Origin: Isoptericola halotolerans
Lineage (GTDB): Bacteria > Actinomycetota > Actinomycetes > Actinomycetales > Cellulomonadaceae
Reading direction: 5' to 3'
Length of the DNA: 64,000 nt
NCBI RefSeq assembly: GCF_003003075.1
Contig: NZ_PVTX01000003.1
Span: 1 to 64,000, forward strand
Shown: positions 42,248 to 50,526 of the stretch, piece after piece
Layout: the number at the start of each line of letters is the position of its first letter
Position numbering within the stretch: the stretch's first letter is position 1
Program-made: the position numbers and the translations under genes
The notes under the pieces: generated by a model
Told to the model about the DNA's origin: nothing
What the model saw: the letters and a program-made list of their open reading frames with translations, nothing else
The model's database searches: none

Positions 42248-43705
42248 TCAGCCGCCGATCAACGACTCCAGCGGCTCCAGCAGGAAGTAGACGACGAACA
42301 TCGCCGCGGCCACCCACATGAGCCAGTGGATCTGGCGGATCTTGCCCAGCGCGAGCTTGATGACGACGAACGCGATGAAGCCCGCGCCGATGCCGTCCGC
42401 GATCGAGTAGGTGAACGGCATGACCACGATCGTGAGGAACGCCGGGATGGCGATCTCGACGTTCTTCCAGGAGATCGAGGCCACCTGCATCATCATCAGG
42501 TAGCCCACGAACACGAGTGCCGGGGCCGCCGCCTCGTACGGCACGAGGCCCACGAGCGGGGACAGGAACGTCGCGGCGAGGAACGCCAGACCCGTCACCA
42601 CGGAGGCCAGGCCGGTGCGGGCGCCGTCGCCCACGCCCGACGTCGACTCGACGTAGGCCGTGTTGGAGGACACCGAGCCCACGCCACCGGCGACGGCGGC
42701 CAGGGAGTCGACCACCAGGATCGCGCGGGTCTTGGGCGGGTTGCCCTTGGCGTCGAGCAGGCCCGCCTCCGAACCGACCGCAACCATCGTCCCCATCGTG
42801 TCGAAGAAGTCGGCGATGAGCAGCGAGAACACCAGCAGGATCACGGTGACGAAGGCGATCGACTCGAACGAGCCGAGCAGGGAGAACTGCCCGAGGAGGC
42901 CGAAGTCGGGGACCGTCGCCACGCCGTCGTAGGTGGGGGCGTTGAGGTTGAAGCCGTTCGGGTTGGAGCCGTCAGGCTGCTTGGCCCCGATGTTCAGCGT
43001 GTTCTCGAGGATGACGGCGAGCACCGTCGCCGTGGCGATGGCGATGAACATCGCACCGCGCACCTTGCGGACGAACAGGATGATGACCAGCAGGAGCCCG
43101 ACGACGAAGACGAGGATCGGCCAGGTGCCGAGGTAGCCCAGTGCGAGCGGCGTGCCCTCGCCCGGCACCACGAAGCCCGCGTTGACGAACCCGATCAGCG
43201 CGATGAACAGGCCGATGCCCACGCTGATCGCCGTCTTGAGCTCGAGCGGCACCGCGTTGAACACCGCCTCGCGGAACCCGGTGAGCACCAGGACCAGGAT
43301 GATCACGCCCTCGATGACCACCAGGCCCATCGCGTCGGCCCACGTGACGTCCGGCAGGCTCGCGATCGAGTAGGCCACCACGGCGTTCAGGCCGAGACCC
43401 GCCGCCAGGGCGAGGGGGAAGTTGGCGAACACACCCATCGCGATCGTCACCACACCGGCGACCAGCGCCGTCGCCGCCGCGACCATCCCCAGGTTCGGCG
43501 CGTCTCCCCCGCCGAGGAACGCTCCCGTGCCGTCCGGGACGGTGCCGATGATCAGCGGGTTCAGCACGATGATGTAGCTCATCGCGAAGAACGTCACGAG
43601 GCCGCCCCGGACCTCCCTGCCGACGGTCGAGCCACGCTCGGTGATCTTGAAGAACCGGTCGATCGCGCTGGACCCCTGGACGGGCGCGCTGGTCTGGTTG
43701 GCCAT
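42248..43705 (-). CDS. NCS2-family guanine/hypoxanthine permease (AzgA type)
   Basis: Purine proton symporter of about 485 aa with 13-14 hydrophobic segments. The N-terminus FFKITERGSTVGREVRGGLVTFFAMSYIIVLNP is the AzgA/PbuG signature; AGLGLNAVVAYSIA, FSLLIADFFDTMGTMVAVG and SSNTAYVESTSGVGDGARTGLASVV hold the substrate-site residues. I use ATG 43705; GTG 43711 two codons upstream is possible. It sits between glycan genes without a functional tie and probably belongs to the conserved chromosomal background. Confidence 0.92.
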   Translation of the reverse strand: MANQTSAPVQGSSAIDRFFKITERGSTVGREVRGGLVTFFAMSYIIVLNPLIIGTVPDGTGAFLGGGDAPNLGMVAAATALVAGVVTIAMGVFANFPLALAAGLGLNAVVAYSIASLPDVTWADAMGLVVIEGVIILVLVLTGFREAVFNAVPLELKTAISVGIGLFIALIGFVNAGFVVPGEGTPLALGYLGTWPILVFVVGLLLVIILFVRKVRGAMFIAIATATVLAVILENTLNIGAKQPDGSNPNGFNLNAPTYDGVATVPDFGLLGQFSLLGSFESIAFVTVILLVFSLLIADFFDTMGTMVAVGSEAGLLDAKGNPPKTRAILVVDSLAAVAGGVGSVSSNTAYVESTSGVGDGARTGLASVVTGLAFLAATFLSPLVGLVPYEAAAPALVFVGYLMMMQVASISWKNVEIAIPAFLTIVVMPFTYSIADGIGAGFIAFVVIKLALGKIRQIHWLMWVAAAMFVVYFLLEPLESLIGG

Positions 43706-43727
43706 GGGCACCTATGTTGCCAGAGTT

Positions 43728-43756
43728 GTGAAGGTTCTCAGGAGAGGATCCTTCAC
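43728..43756. promoter_or_regulatory. Inverted repeat between divergent genes
   Basis: GTGAAGG-15 bases-CCTTCAC in the 79 bp gap between the permease and the methyltransferase-like gene. It could be an operator or a leader hairpin; no partner is evident. Confidence 0.25.
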
Positions 43757-43790
43757 GCTTTGTGTAGGTTCGTCCAGACAAGGAGGTCCG

Positions 43791-44576
43791 ATGACTGACC
43801 AGAACGAGACCGACGCCTCACCGACACCGCTGGATGACGTGCCGTGGGCTGACGTCGCCGCGCTACGTGCCGAGGTCGCCGAGCTGACGGCAGTCGTGGG
43901 CGATGTGAGTAAGCGAGTTCGCCAGATGCAGCGCGTGCTCACCATCGTGAACCGGCAGACGCGGGAGATGCCCGCCGATTTCCAAGCCATCCAAGAATTT
44001 CTCGCCCGCTTTCCACCGCGTGCGGCCTTGCCTGCGGTCGGCGGCTGGGCGATGGAACCGAGTGCACTGCTGTGGATGGTCGAGCACATTGCGCGGCAGC
44101 GCACCGGACTGGTGGTGGAGTGCGGATCTGGCACCTCCACCGTGTGGCTCGCCCGTGCGTTGCAGGAGACAGGTGGTCGCCTCGTCACCTTCGAGCACTC
44201 GGAGGAGTTCCTCGCAGTCACCCAGGCGCAGCTCGAGGCCCACGCCGTGGCAGACGTGGTCGACCTCCGACATGCACCGCTGGTCCCAACACAGACGGAG
44301 CGCGGCGAGTTCTCCTGGTACGACGTCGACACCGCTGGCCTCGATGAGATCGGCCTGCTGCTGGTCGACGGACCGCCCGGAAACACTGGTCCTCTCGCCC
44401 GCTATCCCGCTGTCCCAACGTTTGCCGGACACCTGGCGGAAGGCGCCGTCGTCGTCGTCGACGACACGTCGCGGCGCGACGAGCGCGACATGGTCGACCA
44501 CTGGTTGTCCGAGCAGCCCCGGCTCCGGCGAGACCGGCAGCTAGGGCTCAACACGGAGGTCCTCCGCGTCGAGTGA
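43791..44576 (+). CDS. SAM-methyltransferase-fold protein with coiled-coil N-terminus
   Basis: A 261 aa protein. Residues 20-70 form a likely coiled coil (ADVAALRAEVAELTAVVGDVSKRVRQMQRVL). The rest is a Rossmann-type methyltransferase: GLVVECGSGTSTVWLARALQ is motif I, LVTFEHSEEFLAVTQAQL carries the acidic residue, and IGLLLVDGPPGNTGPLARYPAVP and GAVVVVDDTSRRDERDM complete the fold, as in glycan-cluster methyltransferases of the Methyltransf_24 type. AGGAGG lies four bases before the ATG. Context suggests action on a surface glycan or sugar nucleotide. Confidence 0.7.
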   Translation: MTDQNETDASPTPLDDVPWADVAALRAEVAELTAVVGDVSKRVRQMQRVLTIVNRQTREMPADFQAIQEFLARFPPRAALPAVGGWAMEPSALLWMVEHIARQRTGLVVECGSGTSTVWLARALQETGGRLVTFEHSEEFLAVTQAQLEAHAVADVVDLRHAPLVPTQTERGEFSWYDVDTAGLDEIGLLLVDGPPGNTGPLARYPAVPTFAGHLAEGAVVVVDDTSRRDERDMVDHWLSEQPRLRRDRQLGLNTEVLRVE

Positions 44577-44582
44577 ACAGGC

Positions 44583-44975
44583 TCAGGCCTTCGAGGCCAG
44601 GCCAGCCTTGATCTGTGTGGTCGAGATCTCCGGCGTCCGCTCGAGGTACACGACCTCGCAGTGCTCCTTGAGCTCGTCGAACTTCCCGGTCCAGTCGTCA
44701 CCGATGACGAACGTGTCCACGTGGTACAGCTTGATGTCCTCGGACTTCTGCTCCCACGTGTTCTCGGGGATCACCAGGTCCACGTGCCGGATCGCCTCGA
44801 GCATGCGGCGGCGCTCCTCGAACGAGAAGTAGGACTTCTTGCCCTTGCCCTCGTTGAACTCGTCGGTGGACAGCGCGACGATCAGGTAGTCACCCAGAGC
44901 GCGTGCACGGCGGAGCAGCTCGATGTGCCCGTAGTGCAGCAGGTCGTAGGTGCCGTAGGTGATGACTCGCTTCAT
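44583..44975 (-). CDS. tagD: Glycerol-3-phosphate cytidylyltransferase
   Basis: Makes CDP-glycerol from CTP and glycerol-3-phosphate, the precursor of glycerol teichoic acids; 130 aa, the normal length. TYGTYDLLHYGHIELLRRA has the HxGH motif (His14, His17), and YLERTPEISTTQIK is the RTxGISTT-type CTP motif. GAGGGACGAGG precedes the ATG. It is convergent with the methyltransferase-like gene (six-base gap). No TagB/TagF-type glycerophosphotransferase is recognisable in the window, so the CDP-glycerol user must be elsewhere or one of the unassigned transferases. Confidence 0.93.
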   Translation of the reverse strand: MKRVITYGTYDLLHYGHIELLRRARALGDYLIVALSTDEFNEGKGKKSYFSFEERRRMLEAIRHVDLVIPENTWEQKSEDIKLYHVDTFVIGDDWTGKFDELKEHCEVVYLERTPEISTTQIKAGLASKA

Positions 44976-45069
44976 GCCTCGTCCCTCGTCGTAACCGTCG
45001 CGCAGCGCCGCGTTAGCCAGTCGTTCATACTACGCCGCGGGCCGCCAGGCCCGGGGCACCCCGCCGACG

Positions 45070-45075
45070 TACGAT
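45070..45075 (+). promoter_or_regulatory. Leaderless -10 box for the DUF2530 gene
   Basis: TACGAT, six bases, then GTG 45082; no ribosome site precedes the gene. Confidence 0.45.
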
Positions 45076-45081
45076 CGACCC

Positions 45082-45333
45082 GTGCCCACCGTGATGTCCC
45101 TGCTGCTCCACCCGGAGCGCCGACGCCCCACGCCGCCGCCGGAGCGCGTCGACCTGCGGCGCGTCATCCTGCTGGGGATCATCGTCTGGTCGGTCGCGCT
45201 CGTCGTCCTGAGCATCCTCGCCCTGGCCGGCCAGCCGACGGGTGGTGCCGTGGCGGTCTGCCTCGCCGGCATCGCCCTCGGCGGTATCGGGCTGCTGTGG
45301 GCACGCCGGCACCGCGACGACCCCACGAACTAG
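45082..45333 (+). CDS. DUF2530 small membrane protein
   Basis: An 83 aa protein with two membrane helices, VILLGIIVWSVALVVLSILAL and AVCLAGIALGGIGLLWA, a basic N-terminus and a charged C-terminal tail RRHRDDPTN. Size and layout fit DUF2530, a small actinobacterial family often found near purine permease or MarR genes; function unknown. The start GTG is six bases after TACGAT, so the transcript is probably leaderless. Its stop overlaps the convergent FDOR gene by four bases. Confidence 0.7.
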   Translation: MPTVMSLLLHPERRRPTPPPERVDLRRVILLGIIVWSVALVVLSILALAGQPTGGAVAVCLAGIALGGIGLLWARRHRDDPTN

Positions 45334-45785
45334 CTCGAGGCCTGGCCCAGCAAGCTGATGCGCATCAGCCGGCTCTGCGCCCAGTCCTCGAGTCGGGTGG
45401 GCCGGATGGTGCCGGGGTCGTGGAGCTGGTTGAGGTCCGCGACGATCTCCGCCAGCACGGACTGACGTTCAGCCGGGTCGGTGACCGGCGTGGCCCGCGC
45501 GGGCAGATCTGCACGGAGCCCGTGCTTGAGGTGGAAGGTGAAGCGCGGGTCGGCGAGCAGGTTCGCGTGCCAGTCGGTCGCAGCCCCGCCGGCGCCGCTG
45601 CACAGGTAGGTGGCGCCCGCGGCTCGGTAGAAGAAGATCTCGATCCGGCGCGCTCGGCCGGTCCGGCGTCCCCGCGTCGTGATGTCGATGACCCGTTCAC
45701 TGGTGCCCGCGGCGGGCGTGATCTCGATGGCCCGTCGGATGTGGTCGGGCAGGTGGGACAAGGACGTCGAGCCTGGAGTACTCAT
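45330..45785 (-). CDS. Deazaflavin (F420)-dependent nitroreductase-family protein
   Basis: A 151 aa split-barrel flavin/deazaflavin oxidoreductase of the DDN-like family. VIDITTRGRRTGRARRIEIFFYRAAGATYLCSGAGG is the family's phosphate/F420-binding region, and TDWHANLLADPRFTFHLK the following helix-strand. Its start overlaps the SDR stop by four bases, so both are expressed together under the divergent TetR regulator. The substrate is unknown; F420 use is inferred from the family and from the LLM oxidoreductase at 62123. Confidence 0.82.
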   Translation of the reverse strand: MSTPGSTSLSHLPDHIRRAIEITPAAGTSERVIDITTRGRRTGRARRIEIFFYRAAGATYLCSGAGGAATDWHANLLADPRFTFHLKHGLRADLPARATPVTDPAERQSVLAEIVADLNQLHDPGTIRPTRLEDWAQSRLMRISLLGQASS

Positions 45786-46561
45786 GCGGCCTCTTCCTGG
45801 AGGGCGGGGCCGAGCAGAAGCCCGCCGTCGACGACGTACTCCGAGCCCGTGACGAACGACGCGTCCGATGACGTGAGGAACAGGAGGAGCCGGGTGACGT
45901 CGGCCGGCTCCCCGAGCCGGGGGATCGCGAACGGCTCGGGTGAGTAGAAGTCGGCGATCGCTGCGGTGGCGCCGGCTGCTGGTTCACGGATGAACGGGGT
46001 CGCGATCACGCCGGGGTGGATGCTGTTCACACGGATGTTGTCGCGGCCGAGCTCGAGTGCCGCCGTCCGCGTGAGCCCTCGCACCGCCCACTTGCTGGCG
46101 ACGTAGGGGGCGTAGTGGGCCGTGCCGCCCAGGGCCATGGTCGAGGCGATGTTGACGATGGCTCCACCTGCCGCGCGGCGCAGAGCGGGAGCGGCGGCCT
46201 TGATCCCGAGGAAGGTCCCGCTGACGTTGACGTCGAGGATGCGCGCCCACGTCGCTTGGTCCGTGTGCTCGATCAGTGCCGGTGGGTTCTGGACGCCGGC
46301 ATTGTTCACGAGCACGTTCAGGGCGCCGAAGGCGCTCTCGGCATCCTCCACGGCTGCAGACCACGAGCTTTCGTCCCTGACGTCGAGGCGGGTGAAGCGC
46401 GCGCGGGTTCCGAGCTCGTCGGCGAGAGCGGCGCCACGTTCGGCGTCGATGCCTCCGATCACCACGTTCGCCCCCTCCGCGTGGAAGGCGCGGACATGGC
46501 TCGATCCCTGACCGCCGGCCCCGCCGGTCACGAGCACGGTCTGCTTGTCGAAGCGGCCCAT
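45782..46561 (-). CDS. Short-chain dehydrogenase/reductase
   Basis: NAD(P)-dependent SDR of 259 aa. TVLVTGGAGGQGSSHVRAF is the cofactor loop, NVLVNNAGVQNP the NNAG motif, and IVNIASTMALGGTAHYAPYVASKWAVRG holds Ser-Tyr-Lys. The ATG at 46561 has GGGAGGA upstream and fits the family start; 13 codons further up are open but not SDR-like. TetR-SDR-FDOR sets like this usually handle a small ketone, sterol or aromatic compound. Confidence 0.88.
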   Translation of the reverse strand: MGRFDKQTVLVTGGAGGQGSSHVRAFHAEGANVVIGGIDAERGAALADELGTRARFTRLDVRDESSWSAAVEDAESAFGALNVLVNNAGVQNPPALIEHTDQATWARILDVNVSGTFLGIKAAAPALRRAAGGAIVNIASTMALGGTAHYAPYVASKWAVRGLTRTAALELGRDNIRVNSIHPGVIATPFIREPAAGATAAIADFYSPEPFAIPRLGEPADVTRLLLFLTSSDASFVTGSEYVVDGGLLLGPALQEEAA

Positions 46562-46666
46562 CAGACGTTCCTCCCTCGGTGGGCGACCGACCGGGTTCAC
46601 AGGGTCGGCCGCGGCCGGTGGTGAGCCGACCGACTCACCACCATCGCGACACTAGATCCAAGCTGG

Positions 46667-46696
46667 AGGTGAGTCAAGCCACTCACCTCATAGGCT
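46667..46696 (+). promoter_or_regulatory. TetR operator and leaderless promoter
   Basis: AGGTGAGT-CAAGCC-ACTCACCT (46667-46688) is a perfect 8 bp inverted repeat placed where the -35 should be; TAGGCT (46691-46696) is six bases before the tetR ATG. A further half-site GACTCACC lies at 46632-46639 towards the SDR gene, so one regulator could control both directions. Confidence 0.65.
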
Positions 46697-46702
46697 GCGA
46701 CC

Positions 46703-47323
46703 ATGAGCAGCGTTCTGTCGGAGTACCACCAGCGCGTCGCCCAGGAGAAGCGCGCACTGATCGTGCGGGCCGCGACCGACCTCTTCCTCGAGCTGGGCTA
46801 CGACCGGACGTCGCTGGCGCGGATCGCGGAGCGATCAGGCGTCTCCCGGGCCACCTTGTTCAAGCAGTTCCGGACCAAGGCCGCGCTGTTCGACGCCATC
46901 GTCACCGAGTCCTGGTCGACCGCGACCGAGGAGGCGCCCCCGCCGGCGGGCGACGTCGTCGACGGCCTCACCACCATCGGTCGCCGGTACGCCGCGCTGC
47001 TGAGCCGCCCGCAGATGACCGACCTCTTCCGGATCGTCATCGCCGAGCTGCCGCGCTTCCCCGAGCTCGCCCAGGCGCAGTTCTCGCAGGGCAAGATGCC
47101 CTACTTCGAGTCCGTACGGAGCTACCTGCTGGCAGAGCACGAGGCCGGAACGGTGCAGGTCCATGACGCCGATCTGGCCGCCACCCAGTTCCTGGGCATG
47201 ATCTCCAACTACGTCTTCTGGCCGGCACTCCTGGTGCCAGGCTGGGAGGTGAGCGCCGAACGCGTCGCCGAGGTGGTCGACGAGGCCGTCCGCACCACCG
47301 CCGCGCGCTACGCCGCGAGGTGA
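46703..47323 (+). CDS. TetR-family regulator
   Basis: A 206 aa repressor. The N-terminal HTH reads LIVRAATDLFLELGYDRTSLARIAERSGVSRATLFKQFRTKAALFDAI, the full TetR_N pattern; the C-terminal ligand domain resembles the TetR_C_7/AefR-like group. ATG 46703 is leaderless with TAGGCT six bases upstream. It diverges from the SDR-FDOR operon with a clear shared operator, so it probably represses both itself and that operon until a ligand is bound. Confidence 0.9.
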   Translation: MSSVLSEYHQRVAQEKRALIVRAATDLFLELGYDRTSLARIAERSGVSRATLFKQFRTKAALFDAIVTESWSTATEEAPPPAGDVVDGLTTIGRRYAALLSRPQMTDLFRIVIAELPRFPELAQAQFSQGKMPYFESVRSYLLAEHEAGTVQVHDADLAATQFLGMISNYVFWPALLVPGWEVSAERVAEVVDEAVRTTAARYAAR

Positions 47324-47338
47324 CCACGGCGCCGAAGA

Positions 47339-47350
47339 GGGTGGCCACCC
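47339..47350. terminator. Perfect GGGTGGCCACCC palindrome after tetR
   Basis: This palindrome, followed by TTTG, lies 15 bp after the tetR stop in the 131 bp convergent gap. A loopless palindrome makes a poor hairpin, so it could instead be a protein site. I see no gene in the gap. Confidence 0.25.
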
Positions 47351-47454
47351 TTTGCCTGCGCGACGTTTCGTAGAATGCGCCGTTTCCCGCCATGGGAAGC
47401 AGTTCGATGCAGGAAACACCTGCAGTCCACGAGGCGGTTGGTCGGGGCGCGGGG

Positions 47455-50400
47455 CTACCCCCAGGCGGTCGTCACCCAGAGCGCCACCGCGCGCTCCGGG
47501 TCCGCGAGCACCGCACCCAGCAGCACCGTGCGGTCCGGGCGTCCCAGCACGTCCGCGATGCCCGCGGCGAGCCCCGCCGCCGACGTCGCGTGCACCCGCC
47601 CGGTCGCGTCGACCCACCACGGCACGGGCCGCCCGGCCACGGAGAGCCGCTCGTGCTCGAACCAGGACGTCGGCATGCGGTGGTCCAGGACGGCCAGACG
47701 CGGGTCCAGCTCCCGCTCGGTGCCGGGCATGTCCGGGGCGGGCAGCCCGTCCTCCCCCGCCAGCGGCAGGTCGAGCAGGTCGGCCAGCGCCTCGGCGTCG
47801 GCGGCCGGCGCGGGCAGGACCGCCCCGAGCGCGGCCCAGCGCGCGGTCCCGGCCACCTCGACGTCGTCGGCCCGCTGCACGACGACGTCGCTCCCATCGA
47901 GCGCGGGCAGCCGGTCGGGCAACGGGTCCAGCGCGGACGACCGGTCGGACGGGTCGAGCCGCGCCGAGAGCCGCGCCAGGCCCCGCCACACCACGAGGGC
48001 GTCGCGCAGCGGCAGGCTCGCACCGACGGCGGGCAGCCGGTCGAGCGCGGCGGGCCAGTCGGCGGCGTCGAGGTCCGTCAGCGCCTCCACGCCGCCGAGC
48101 GCACGCCGGGTCGCGACGTCGAGCCCGGCCAGGTCGCGAGGCGCCGGCGGCAGGAGGGGGACGCCGTCGTGCAGCGCGAAGGGCGCCCCGAAGCGTTCCC
48201 GCAGCCACCACGCGGTGTACGACGGCGCGGAGGCGCGGCCGGTGCGCACCGGTGCCAGCAGGGCGTGGCGGGCGTCCGGGTCGGAGGAGAGCCGGGACAG
48301 GACGCTCGGCCAGGCCTCGTCACCGACGGCGTCGAGGTCGGCGACGGCCACGAGGTCACCCACGGCGACGCCGGCACCGCACCGGCCGGCCAGCATCCGC
48401 AGGTAGTCCGACCAGCCGGCGAGCCAGCCGGAGGGGTCGTCGGGGTCCTGGTCGGCGTCGCTCCCGGCGTCCGGGCCCTCGAGCCCCGAGCCGTCGGAGC
48501 CGTCGGCCTCCGGGGTGACGACGTCCCGCACCGTGTAGACGGCGGGCTCCGTCCGCGCGCCGGCCGCGGCGAGCACCGGGGCGCTGTACCGGGCCACGAA
48601 CTCGGGCGCGATGGGCGCCAGGCCCGTGAACAGCTCGGCCGCCCACGTGCCCGGCAGCACGGTCTCGCGCAGCGACACCGTCTCGCCGTCGACGGTCGGC
48701 ACGGGCAGCTCGCCGGTCCAGAACGGCACGTCGGTGCCGCCGGCCAGCCGCACGAGCGCGAGCGCGTGGCTCACCAGCTCCAACGCACCGTCGTCGGTGC
48801 CGCCCTCGAGCACGGCCTCGGCCGCGGCCAGGGAGACGTCCCGCACCTCCGGGTCGTGGAGCAACCGGCGGGGGTCGGTCGCCACGGCGCCGGCCCGCAG
48901 CAGCAGCGGGTGCGCGGCGTCCGGGTGCACCACGCGCAGACCGAGGGCCCGCGCCGTCGCCGCGAGGGAGGCCTCGTCGCCGTCGTCCGCGGACTCGGGC
49001 AGGACGACGGCGCCCCGGACGCCGGCGACACGGCCGTCGGCGAGCGGGATGCGCGTCCCGGCGAGGGCCTCGAGCACCCCCGGCTCCGCGGCGTGCGGCT
49101 CGAGCGCGGTGAGCAGGGCGTGCCACCGGGCGGGCGACAGACCGGCGGGCAGGTCGTCGACGAGGTCGGCGAGCGAGGCGACCGTGGCACCCAGCGACCG
49201 CACCACCGCCTGGTGCCCCGTGGGCACCGCGACGATGCCCGGCAGCACGGGGGCCAGGGCCGCGACGAGCTCGGGGTCCTCACCGGGCGCGCCGGTGATC
49301 ACCAGGGCGTCGACCGGCGCGACGCCGCCGTCCAGGAGGGGCGTGGTGCGCAGCGCGTCGACCGCCGCCGAGCGGATCGCCGCGTCGAGCTCGGACGCCG
49401 GCAGCCCCGTCGGCACGAGGCCGAGCACGCCGGCCGCGCCGTCCGTCCCGGGAGCGCCGGCCGGATCGCCGGCGAGGTCGCCCAGCAGGGCCGCGTACTC
49501 CCGGCCGGCCGCCGCGGCGAGCCGTTCCGTCGCCGCGCAGGGCAGCACGTGGCGCCGCCCGGCATCCACGGGGAACGTGGCCAGCAGCACCGCCGGGAGG
49601 TCCAGACCGACGTCCGTGGGGGTGGGTGCGTGCAGCACGCGACGCCGCGGCGCGTCCGGTGTGCCGCCGTCGGGCAGGAGCGCCCAGGTGAGCGACCAGT
49701 CGAGGCGCCGGTGCTCGCGCGGCAGGTCGGCGACCTCGGCCTCCTCGAACCGCCCCGTCGCCGTCCGTTGTGGGCGCGAACTCTGGCCCGAAATGCGCCG
49801 TGTGTCCTGATCTGCGTCAACAGAATTCGCGCCCACAACGCTCACGGTGACGGCGTCGAAGGCGGGGAACGCGAGGAGCAGGACGTCATCGACGTCGGCG
49901 AGCTGGGCGCGCACCGACGCCACCGCCGCGTCGTCGCGCAGCGCCACCTCGACCACCGTGTCGTGCTCGGCGTCGGCGGGCAGCGCGGGCGCCTCCACCG
50001 GCAGGCGCAGCACCGGCAGGTCGTGCCCCCGGTCCGCGAAGTCCGCCGCGAGCCGCTCCGCACCCGGGCGATCCTCCGCGGTCAGCTTCGCGAGGACCTC
50101 GGACGTCGCCGCCGCCGAGAAGCGCACCCCGCCCGAGCGCGAGCGCACCGTGACGTCGTCCGACACCGAGCGCACCGCGGCGAACCCCACACCGAAGCGG
50201 CCCACCAGGCCTGCGCCGGACTTCGCCGAGGCGCGCAGCGAGGCGAGCGACGCCACGCCGTCGGCATCCAGGGCAGCACCGGTGTTGGCCACCACGAGGC
50301 GGCGCTCGGCGAGGTCGAGGCGGACGAGGGCGTGGCCCCGCGCACCAGCACGAGCCGCGGCGTCGGCCGCGTTCTGCAGCAGCTCGACGACGACACGATC

Positions 50401-50526
50401 GCGGTAGTGGCCGCGGGCGTGGTCCTCCTCCGAGTTCGCGTCCTCACGGAAGCGGGTGGCGGACCCGAGCCACGCCTCCGCGACCGCGTGCCGCAGCGCG
50501 GCGGTCCCGAAGACGTCTTCCGTCAC
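47455..50526 (-). CDS. Large Hsp90-type (GHKL) ATPase domain protein, sacsin-like
   Basis: A 1023 aa protein with an N-terminal GHKL ATPase: HYRDRVVVELLQNAADAAA (N box), VVANTGAALDADGVASLA and GAGLVGRFGVGFAAVRSVSDDVTV (G boxes). The remainder is long, Asp/Ala-rich and without named domains. This layout matches actinobacterial sacsin N-terminal ATPase-like proteins; the role is unknown, possibly chaperone-like. The GTG at 50526 overlaps the DUF3027 stop by four bases. A 75 bp palindromic repeat (49766-49840) lies inside it and adds exactly 25 codons in frame at about residues 229-253. Confidence 0.8.
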   Translation of the reverse strand: MTEDVFGTAALRHAVAEAWLGSATRFREDANSEEDHARGHYRDRVVVELLQNAADAAARAGARGHALVRLDLAERRLVVANTGAALDADGVASLASLRASAKSGAGLVGRFGVGFAAVRSVSDDVTVRSRSGGVRFSAAATSEVLAKLTAEDRPGAERLAADFADRGHDLPVLRLPVEAPALPADAEHDTVVEVALRDDAAVASVRAQLADVDDVLLLAFPAFDAVTVSVVGANSVDADQDTRRISGQSSRPQRTATGRFEEAEVADLPREHRRLDWSLTWALLPDGGTPDAPRRRVLHAPTPTDVGLDLPAVLLATFPVDAGRRHVLPCAATERLAAAAGREYAALLGDLAGDPAGAPGTDGAAGVLGLVPTGLPASELDAAIRSAAVDALRTTPLLDGGVAPVDALVITGAPGEDPELVAALAPVLPGIVAVPTGHQAVVRSLGATVASLADLVDDLPAGLSPARWHALLTALEPHAAEPGVLEALAGTRIPLADGRVAGVRGAVVLPESADDGDEASLAATARALGLRVVHPDAAHPLLLRAGAVATDPRRLLHDPEVRDVSLAAAEAVLEGGTDDGALELVSHALALVRLAGGTDVPFWTGELPVPTVDGETVSLRETVLPGTWAAELFTGLAPIAPEFVARYSAPVLAAAGARTEPAVYTVRDVVTPEADGSDGSGLEGPDAGSDADQDPDDPSGWLAGWSDYLRMLAGRCGAGVAVGDLVAVADLDAVGDEAWPSVLSRLSSDPDARHALLAPVRTGRASAPSYTAWWLRERFGAPFALHDGVPLLPPAPRDLAGLDVATRRALGGVEALTDLDAADWPAALDRLPAVGASLPLRDALVVWRGLARLSARLDPSDRSSALDPLPDRLPALDGSDVVVQRADDVEVAGTARWAALGAVLPAPAADAEALADLLDLPLAGEDGLPAPDMPGTERELDPRLAVLDHRMPTSWFEHERLSVAGRPVPWWVDATGRVHATSAAGLAAGIADVLGRPDRTVLLGAVLADPERAVALWVTTAWG
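49766..49840. repeat. Palindromic repeat, CGTTGTGGG family, copy 3, in frame inside a gene
   Basis: Arms CGTTGTGGGCGCGAA and TTCGCGCCCACAACG pair perfectly over 15 bp, with weaker pairing further in. At 75 bp the element is a multiple of three and has no stop in the frame used, so the host protein reads through it. Confidence 0.75.
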
